NCBI GenBank assembly: GCA_020444245.1
Contig: JAHLLI010000018.1
Span: 1 to 64,000 of the forward strand
Origin: Actinomycetales bacterium
Lineage (GTDB): Bacteria; Actinomycetota; Actinomycetes; Actinomycetales; Cellulomonadaceae
Reading direction: 5' to 3'
Length of the DNA: 64,000 bases
Shown: one piece after another, positions 59,131 to 64,000 of the stretch
Layout of the letters: every line of letters starts with the position of its first letter
How positions within the stretch are numbered: the first letter of the stretch is position 1
The notes under the pieces: generated by a model
What the model saw: the letters and a program-made list of their open reading frames with translations, nothing else
What the model was told of the DNA's origin: nothing
The model's database searches: none
Position numbers and translations under genes: made by a program

Positions 59131-60593
59131 CGCTCACCCTCCCCGTCGTCGTCGCCCTGGGTGGAGGTGCGCACCACGATCCGCTCGGTGAGCTGGTCGT
59201 CGGTGACCGTGCGACCCGGGTCCGGCTCGGGCGCGGCCGGCGCCTGCTCGGCCGGCGGCGCCGGGCGGCGCGCGGAGTCCGAGATCCGCAGCAGGAGCGC
59301 GACGATCACCCAGTTCGCCAGCAGGGACGAGCCGCCGTAGGCCAGGAACGGCATGGTCAGGCCGGTCAGCGGGATCAGCCGGGTCACGCCGCCGACCACC
59401 ACGAAGCACTGGAACGCGACGGTGAACGCCATGCCCCCCGCGAACAGCTTGCCGAACCCGTCCCGCACGCCGATCGCGGTGCGCAGGCCGCGCTGTGTCA
59501 TGACGAGGTAGATCACCAGGATCGCCATCAGCCCGGTCAGCCCGAGCTCCTCACCGATCGAGGCGACGATGAAGTCGGACTCGGCGAACGGCACGAGATC
59601 GGGGCGGCCCTGGCCCAGGCCGGTGCCGAACAGCCCGCCGCTGGCCAGCCCGAACAGCCCCCGCACGAGCTGGCCGGAGCCCCCGGGCGAGGCGTTGAAC
59701 ACGTCGTTGTCGAAGGCGTGCAGCCACGCGGTGAACCTGGCGGCGACGTGGCCGAACAGGGAGGCGGCCAGGGTCGCGCCGGCGGCGAACAGTGCGAGAC
59801 CGATGACCACCCAGCTCTTGCGCTCGGTGGCCAGGTAGAGCATCGCGACGAACAGTCCGAAGAACAGCAGCGAGGTGCCCAGGTCACGCTCGAAGACCAG
59901 CACCGCCAAGGACACCAGCCACGCGAGCAGGATCGGCCCGAGGTCGCGGATCCGCGGGAGCTGGAGGCCGAGCACCTTCGGTCCGGCGAGCGCCAGCGTC
60001 TCGCGGTTGGTCACCAGGTACCCAGCGAAGAACACCGCCAGCGCGATCTTGCCGACCTCGGCGGGCTGGAAGGAGCTGCCGAACAGCCGGATCCAGATCC
60101 GGGCGCCGTTGATCTCGGTGCCCAGGCCCGGCACGAGCGGCAGCACCATGAGCGCCAGGCCGACGACCATCGCGGTGTACGTGTAGCGGCGCAGCGTCCG
60201 GTGGTCGCGCAGGCCGATGAGGACCAGCGCAGCGAACACCATCCCCAGCGCCGTCCAGCCGAGCTGGCGGTCGGCGAAGCCGGCGAACTTGTCCCGCGCC
60301 GCGTACGCGATGTCGATCCGGTGGATCACCGCCAGGCCGAGGCCGTTGAGCGCCACCGTGGCCGGCAGCAGCACCTGGTCGGCCCACGGCGCCCGCCAGC
60401 GCAGCACCACATGCATGCCGACGGCGAGGGTGGTGAGCACCGCCGCCTGGCGCGGCAGCTCGGCCGGCAGCCGGCCGGCCGTGGCCAGGCCCACGATCGC
60501 GTACGCGCCGATCCCGACGATCAGCGCGAGCGCGAGCAGCCCGAGCTCGGCCCCTCGCCCGGGACGCACCTCGTGCGCGGCGACGGTGGCCAT
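59127..60593 (-). CDS. rodA: RodA/FtsW-type SEDS glycosyltransferase
   Basis: 488 aa from ATG 60593, which has GGAGG eight nt upstream. About ten membrane segments. SEDS landmarks are FQPAEVGKIALAVFFAGYL, FERDLGTSLLFFGLFV, DFIVASIGEELGLTG and FLAYGGSSLLANW. Polymerises glycan strands with its PbpA partner. The C-terminal 50 residues are cytoplasmic and disordered. Overlaps pbpA by 4 nt. Confidence 0.95.
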   Translation of the reverse strand: MATVAAHEVRPGRGAELGLLALALIVGIGAYAIVGLATAGRLPAELPRQAAVLTTLAVGMHVVLRWRAPWADQVLLPATVALNGLGLAVIHRIDIAYAARDKFAGFADRQLGWTALGMVFAALVLIGLRDHRTLRRYTYTAMVVGLALMVLPLVPGLGTEINGARIWIRLFGSSFQPAEVGKIALAVFFAGYLVTNRETLALAGPKVLGLQLPRIRDLGPILLAWLVSLAVLVFERDLGTSLLFFGLFVAMLYLATERKSWVVIGLALFAAGATLAASLFGHVAARFTAWLHAFDNDVFNASPGGSGQLVRGLFGLASGGLFGTGLGQGRPDLVPFAESDFIVASIGEELGLTGLMAILVIYLVMTQRGLRTAIGVRDGFGKLFAGGMAFTVAFQCFVVVGGVTRLIPLTGLTMPFLAYGGSSLLANWVIVALLLRISDSARRPAPPAEQAPAAPEPDPGRTVTDDQLTERIVVRTSTQGDDDGEGER

Positions 60594-60633
60594 CAGGGCG
60601 CCTCCGCCCTGATCCAGGACGCGGTCGGCGCCC

Positions 60634-61857
60634 TCACGGGACCGCCGCCTCGCGCTCGCGGTCGGCGACCCAGAGCTCGGCCTCCGCGAGGCTGGACATC
60701 TGCACGGTCTCGTTGACGCGGTCCTGCATGAACTGAGGCAGGTCGGTGATCCGCAGGTCCGAGGCCTGGACCACATGGGACAGCTCGAGCGGCCCGATGG
60801 TCTGGTCGATGCCCTGGAAGATCGCGACGTAGCCGTCGGAGACCCCGACGTAGTACTGGTCCTGGGTCCACAGCCATCCCCAGCGCCCGCCGAGGACCAG
60901 GCCGCCCAGCACCACGACCACCGCGAGCGCCCACAGCACCCGCCGCAGCACCCGGCGCGGCGGCGGCTCGTCCTCGTCCAGCGGCTCGGACGGCGGGCGG
61001 GTCGACGCGGCGTGCTCGGCGGCGCGGGCCGCTGCGCCGGTGCCACCTCGGGTGGGCCGGTGCCGGTCGGTCGCGGCCGAGCCCACCACCTGCGGACCGG
61101 TGGGTGGCGCCGCGCCGTCGGGCAGGTCGTCGACGTCGACCACGTCGCTGACCACCACCGTCACGTTGTCCGGGGCGCCGCCGCGCAGGGCGAGCTGGAC
61201 CAGCTGGTCGGCGCACGCGCCGACGTCCTGGAAGCCGGTCAGCGTCTCGGCGATGGTGTCGCGGCTGACCACGCCCGACAGCCCGTCGGAGCACAGCAGC
61301 CAGCGGTCGCCCGCGCGGGCCTCGCGCACCGAGACGTCGGGCAGGATCTCCATGTCGAAGTCGCCCAGCACGCGCAGCAGCACCGAGCGGTGCGGGTGGT
61401 GCTCGGCCTCCTCCGCGGTGATCTTGCCGGTGTTGACCAGGTGCTGGACGAAGGAGTGGTCACTGGTGACCTGGGTGAGCTCGCCGTCGCGCAGCAGGTA
61501 GGCGCGCGAGTCCCCGATGTGCGCCATGGCGAGCTTGTTGCCGGCCCGCAGCAGCGCGGTCACGGTGGTGCCCAGGCCGGCGAGCTCGGGGTTCTCCTCG
61601 GCGCGGGCCAGCAGCTCGGCGTGCGCGTCGCCCAGCGCCCGGCCGAGCTCGTCCAGCGCGTCGTCCGGGCCGTGCGCCTCGTCGTCGAGCGGAGCCAGGT
61701 GCGCCACCGCCACCGAGGAGGCGACGTCGCCGCCCGCGTGCCCGCCCATCCCGTCGGCGACGACCAGCAGGTGCGGCCCGGCGTACGCGGAGTCCTGGTT
61801 GTTCGACCGCACGAGTCCCACGTCGGACCGGGCGGCGTAGTGCAGCGCGACCGTCAT
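60634..61857 (-). CDS. pstP: PP2C-family Ser/Thr phosphatase (PstP)
   Basis: 407 aa. Catalytic domain about 1-240 with RSNNQDSAY, VADGMGGHAGGD, IGDSRAYLL, CSDGL and APDNVTVV, all metal-binding Asp residues present. A Pro/Thr-rich linker precedes a membrane segment (VLWALAVVVVLGGLVLGG) and a ~90-residue exported tail. Dephosphorylates PknA/PknB and their substrates. 40 nt separate it from rodA. Confidence 0.95.
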   Translation of the reverse strand: MTVALHYAARSDVGLVRSNNQDSAYAGPHLLVVADGMGGHAGGDVASSVAVAHLAPLDDEAHGPDDALDELGRALGDAHAELLARAEENPELAGLGTTVTALLRAGNKLAMAHIGDSRAYLLRDGELTQVTSDHSFVQHLVNTGKITAEEAEHHPHRSVLLRVLGDFDMEILPDVSVREARAGDRWLLCSDGLSGVVSRDTIAETLTGFQDVGACADQLVQLALRGGAPDNVTVVVSDVVDVDDLPDGAAPPTGPQVVGSAATDRHRPTRGGTGAAARAAEHAASTRPPSEPLDEDEPPPRRVLRRVLWALAVVVVLGGLVLGGRWGWLWTQDQYYVGVSDGYVAIFQGIDQTIGPLELSHVVQASDLRITDLPQFMQDRVNETVQMSSLAEAELWVADREREAAVP

Positions 61858-61870
61858 CGCCTCACCCGGT

Positions 61871-62374
61871 TCACCGCTGGAGCTCCAGCGTCGACTGGCC
61901 CACGCGCAGCTGGGAGCCCGGACCCACCGCGGTCGGCTCCGTGATGCGTTCGCGACCCACGAAGGTGCCGTTGGTCGAGCCGAGGTCCTCGACGAACCAC
62001 TGGCCGGCGTGCTCGTACAAGCGGGCGTGGCGCTGGGAGGAGTAGTCGTCGTCGAGCACCAGCGTGCACGACGGCGCGCGGCCGATCATCACCGCTGCGC
62101 CCGCGGTCAGCGGCACGGTGGTCCCGCGCAGCGGGCCGCTGGTCACCACCAGTCGCCGCGCCACGACCGGCTCGGCCGCGGCCGGCACCGGGGCCGGTGC
62201 CCTGGGCTCGGGCCGCTTCGCGGGGGCGGGCTCGGCGGCCTTGGCGCGCATCCGGCGCTGGACCACGCGTGTGCCGTACAGGTCGCGGCGCAGCACACTG
62301 ATCGCGGCCAGCACGAAGAGCCACAGCAGCAGCAGGTAGCCCAGCCGCAGCAGGGTGATGGTCAGCTCGCTCAT
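61871..62374 (-). CDS. fhaB: FHA domain protein FhaB (FipA-like)
   Basis: 167 aa. An N-terminal membrane segment (LGYLLLLWLFVLAAISVL), a basic Pro/Ala linker, and an FHA domain at ~70-165 (VMIGRAPSCTLVLDDDYSSQRHARL, DLGSTNGTFV). Binds phosphothreonine on kinases and links kinase signalling to division proteins. Its stop is 13 nt upstream of pstP. Confidence 0.94.
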   Translation of the reverse strand: MSELTITLLRLGYLLLLWLFVLAAISVLRRDLYGTRVVQRRMRAKAAEPAPAKRPEPRAPAPVPAAAEPVVARRLVVTSGPLRGTTVPLTAGAAVMIGRAPSCTLVLDDDYSSQRHARLYEHAGQWFVEDLGSTNGTFVGRERITEPTAVGPGSQLRVGQSTLELQR

Positions 62375-62383
62375 GGGCTGGCC

Positions 62384-63088
62384 TCACCCGTCCTCGTCGT
62401 CATCGGCCCCCGACCAGAACAGGATCTGGGTCCGGCCGATGGTCAGCGTGTTCCCGTCCACGAGCGTGGCGGCGGGGACCAGGTGACCCTCGACGTACGT
62501 GCCGTTCGTCGACCCGAGGTCCGAGGCGATCACGCCATCGGCGGTGACCCGGATCTCCAGGTGCCGACGGGAGATCCCCGGGTCGTCGACGATGATGTCG
62601 GCGTCGCTGCCGCGCCCGATCACCGTCACCGGGCCGGTCAGCAGGTAGCGCTGGCCGTCGATGTCCACCATCGGGTGCCGCGTGCTGGACGCCGAGGTCG
62701 CGGGGGCCACCGCACCGCGCACGGTGGAGCTGCGCACCTGGAACCGCCCGGACTCCAGCTCCTCGCTCCCGACGAACGCGACGGTCACCGGGCCCACGAA
62801 GGCGTACCGCTGCTTGCTCGCATGCTCGGTCACGGTGGTGGCGAGCTCGTCGGCGAGGGTGTCGGCGCCCCAGGCGTCGACCTTGGCGAGGTCGTCCTCG
62901 GCGAGCTCCACGGTGAACTCGTTGGGCACCACGGTGCGGTCCCGGCCGACGATGGCGGCGCGGTCGTCGACCTCGCGGCGCAGTGCGCTCGCGATCTCGA
63001 CCGGCTTGAGGTCTCCGCGGGAGGCCTTGGCGAACGCCGAGTTCACGGCGCGCTCGACACCCTTCTCGAACTTGTCGAGGATGCCCAT
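62384..63088 (-). CDS. fhaA: FHA domain protein FhaA
   Basis: 234 aa from ATG 63088, with GGAGGAGG upstream. An N-terminal DUF3662 domain (MGILDKFEKGVERAVNSAFAKASRG...) and a C-terminal FHA domain (VIGRGSDADIIVDDPGISRRHLEI, DLGSTNGTYVEG). FhaA in mycobacteria binds phosphorylated MurJ pseudokinase and slows lipid II flipping; that MurJ is encoded at 21271. Shorter than mycobacterial FhaA because the long linker between the two domains is reduced. Confidence 0.95.
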   Translation of the reverse strand: MGILDKFEKGVERAVNSAFAKASRGDLKPVEIASALRREVDDRAAIVGRDRTVVPNEFTVELAEDDLAKVDAWGADTLADELATTVTEHASKQRYAFVGPVTVAFVGSEELESGRFQVRSSTVRGAVAPATSASSTRHPMVDIDGQRYLLTGPVTVIGRGSDADIIVDDPGISRRHLEIRVTADGVIASDLGSTNGTYVEGHLVPAATLVDGNTLTIGRTQILFWSGADDDEDG

Positions 63089-63185
63089 GCCACCTCCTCC
63101 GCGCCTCCGTGCCGGTGGGTGCTCCGGACCGAGGCGCCACGCGCGGGCAGCGCGTGACGGGGACGGTCCCGGGAGTCCCCGCACG

Positions 63186-63191
63186 ATCGTA
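63186..63191 (-). promoter_or_regulatory. -10 element TACGAT for the fhaA operon
   Basis: TACGAT on the minus strand about 95 nt upstream of fhaA. The -35 is not evident. Confidence 0.45.
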
Positions 63192-63209
63192 TCCGCCGGG
63201 GGGAGGGGT

Positions 63210-63227
63210 GCCCGCCAGTCGGCGGGC
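63210..63227. terminator. hairpin terminator downstream of YihY gene
   Basis: GCCCGCC/GGCGGGC, 7-bp stem with an AGTC loop, about 35 nt past the YihY stop. Confidence 0.6.
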
Positions 63228-63261
63228 GCGCCGCGCCGACGGTCGGCCGCAGCAGCAGCTC

Positions 63262-64000
63262 CTAGGCGGGTCCCGCGTCCGGGTCCCGGTCCGCCGTCAC
63301 GGGCGCGCCGGCCTCGGCGATCGCGGCGGTCAGGCACGCCGCGCCGTACGTGGCGAGCGACTGCAGGTACAGCACGAAGAGCGCCCCGATGGGCACGGCG
63401 AGCGCGCCGTACTGGGGCTTGTCGATCGTCACTCCGACGAGGACGGCCATCAGGGTCTTGAGGAGCTCGATCGCGACACCGCCCACGACGGCGCCCACCG
63501 CGCGTGCGACCCGGGAGGGCCGGATCCCACCGAGGTGACCCAGCAGGAGGTAGAGGACGAGGGCGTTGACCACGACGGTGAGCACGCCCGAGCCGACGTT
63601 GAGCAGGATGCCGGGCCCGCGCCACTCGATGCCGGCGGCCTCGAGGAGTCGCTCGGCCACGTTGGCCGTGACCGTCGAGGCCACGTAGGACAGCAGCACG
63701 AGCGGCAGGAGCGCGATCAGCCAGCCGAGCGCCCGCACCCGGGCCAGGACGACGTTCCGGGGGTCCTTCCCGGCTCCGAAGATCACGTGGATCGAGCGGC
63801 TCGCGGCCACCACCGCCCCGGTGCCCGCGTACAGCAGACCCACACCGCCGATGACCGAGGTGGTCTGCCCGACGGTGCGCAGCTGGGCGGGGTCGATGCC
63901 GCCCTGACCGATGAGACCGGGGAACGCGTTGGCGACCGCCTCGGTGATGAAGGTGGCCAGCTGCTCGGTCCCGAGCGCTGCGGTCAGCCCATAGGCGAAG
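63262..64000 (-). CDS. YihY/BrkB family membrane protein, cut by window edge
   Basis: The C-terminal ~245 residues are visible and the frame stays open to the edge, so the N-terminus lies outside. Several hydrophobic segments include LIALLPLVLLSYVASTVTANVAE and VLTVVVNALVLYLLLGHLGG, with SRVARAVGAVVGGVAIELLKTL, PQYGALAVPIGALFVLYLQSLATYGAACLTAAI. This matches the YihY/virulence factor BrkB family, formerly mis-called RNase BN. Function unclear. Confidence 0.9.
   Translation of the reverse strand, partial: FAYGLTAALGTEQLATFITEAVANAFPGLIGQGGIDPAQLRTVGQTTSVIGGVGLLYAGTGAVVAASRSIHVIFGAGKDPRNVVLARVRALGWLIALLPLVLLSYVASTVTANVAERLLEAAGIEWRGPGILLNVGSGVLTVVVNALVLYLLLGHLGGIRPSRVARAVGAVVGGVAIELLKTLMAVLVGVTIDKPQYGALAVPIGALFVLYLQSLATYGAACLTAAIAEAGAPVTADRDPDAGPA

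Overview
The window is a high-GC actinobacterial chromosome segment centred on the replication origin. Gene content and order (rpmH / dnaA-dnaN-gnd-recF-gyrB-gyrA; tRNA-Ile and tRNA-Ala; the fhaA-fhaB-pstP-rodA-pbpA-pknA-pknB cluster) point to Actinomycetes, probably Micrococcales and Cellulomonas-like. The genus is inferred from synteny and base composition, not from a search.

Layout. 1-1.4 kb: short repeats and a lone AbiEi/DUF559-type gene between two copies of a 39-nt hairpin element. 1.4-7.6 kb: three tandem, paralogous ECF-sigma/membrane-partner modules on the minus strand. All three have the same 8-nt sigma/partner overlap and a shared upstream promoter signature (CCCAACC, 16-17 nt, CGT[T/A]). 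7.7-13.7 kb: a small gene and two P-type ATPases. 13.8-18.3 kb: an MFS permease, a LOV-GAF-SpoIIE phosphatase (putative blue-light sensor) and cca. 18.4-25 kb: a translationally coupled NUDIX-DUF6049-murJ operon; MurJ carries a pseudokinase domain. 25-28 kb: trxB-trxA behind a SigR/SigH-like promoter, then an aminotransferase. 28-36 kb: the leftward origin arm parB-parA, a 1.7-kb non-coding stretch with six parS sites and two tandem-repeat arrays, then rsmG, jag, yidC, yidD, rnpA and rpmH.

36-47.7 kb: dnaA, the oriC spacer, and the rightward arm dnaN, gnd, recF, a DUF721 gene, gyrB, gyrA and a DUF3566 gene. 47.8-51.7 kb: tRNA-Ile, a 39-aa DLW-39 gene, tRNA-Ala, two minus-strand membrane or repeat proteins, a cyclophilin, a rhomboid protease and crgA. 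51.8-54.2 kb: DUF881, class E sortase, a 51-aa membrane peptide and a trpG/pabA amidotransferase. 54.2-63.1 kb: the Ser/Thr kinase and cell-wall elongation operon on the minus strand. A truncated YihY/BrkB gene runs off the right edge.

Functionally, the window joins replication initiation (dnaA, dnaN, oriC), segregation (parAB, parS), supercoiling (gyrBA), membrane insertion (yidC, yidD) and phospho-regulated peptidoglycan synthesis (pknA, pknB, pstP, fhaA, fhaB, murJ, rodA, pbpA, crgA). The least ordinary parts are the triplicated ECF modules, the LOV phosphatase, the repeats in the parA-rsmG gap and a cluster of DnaA-box-like sites about 13 kb from oriC.
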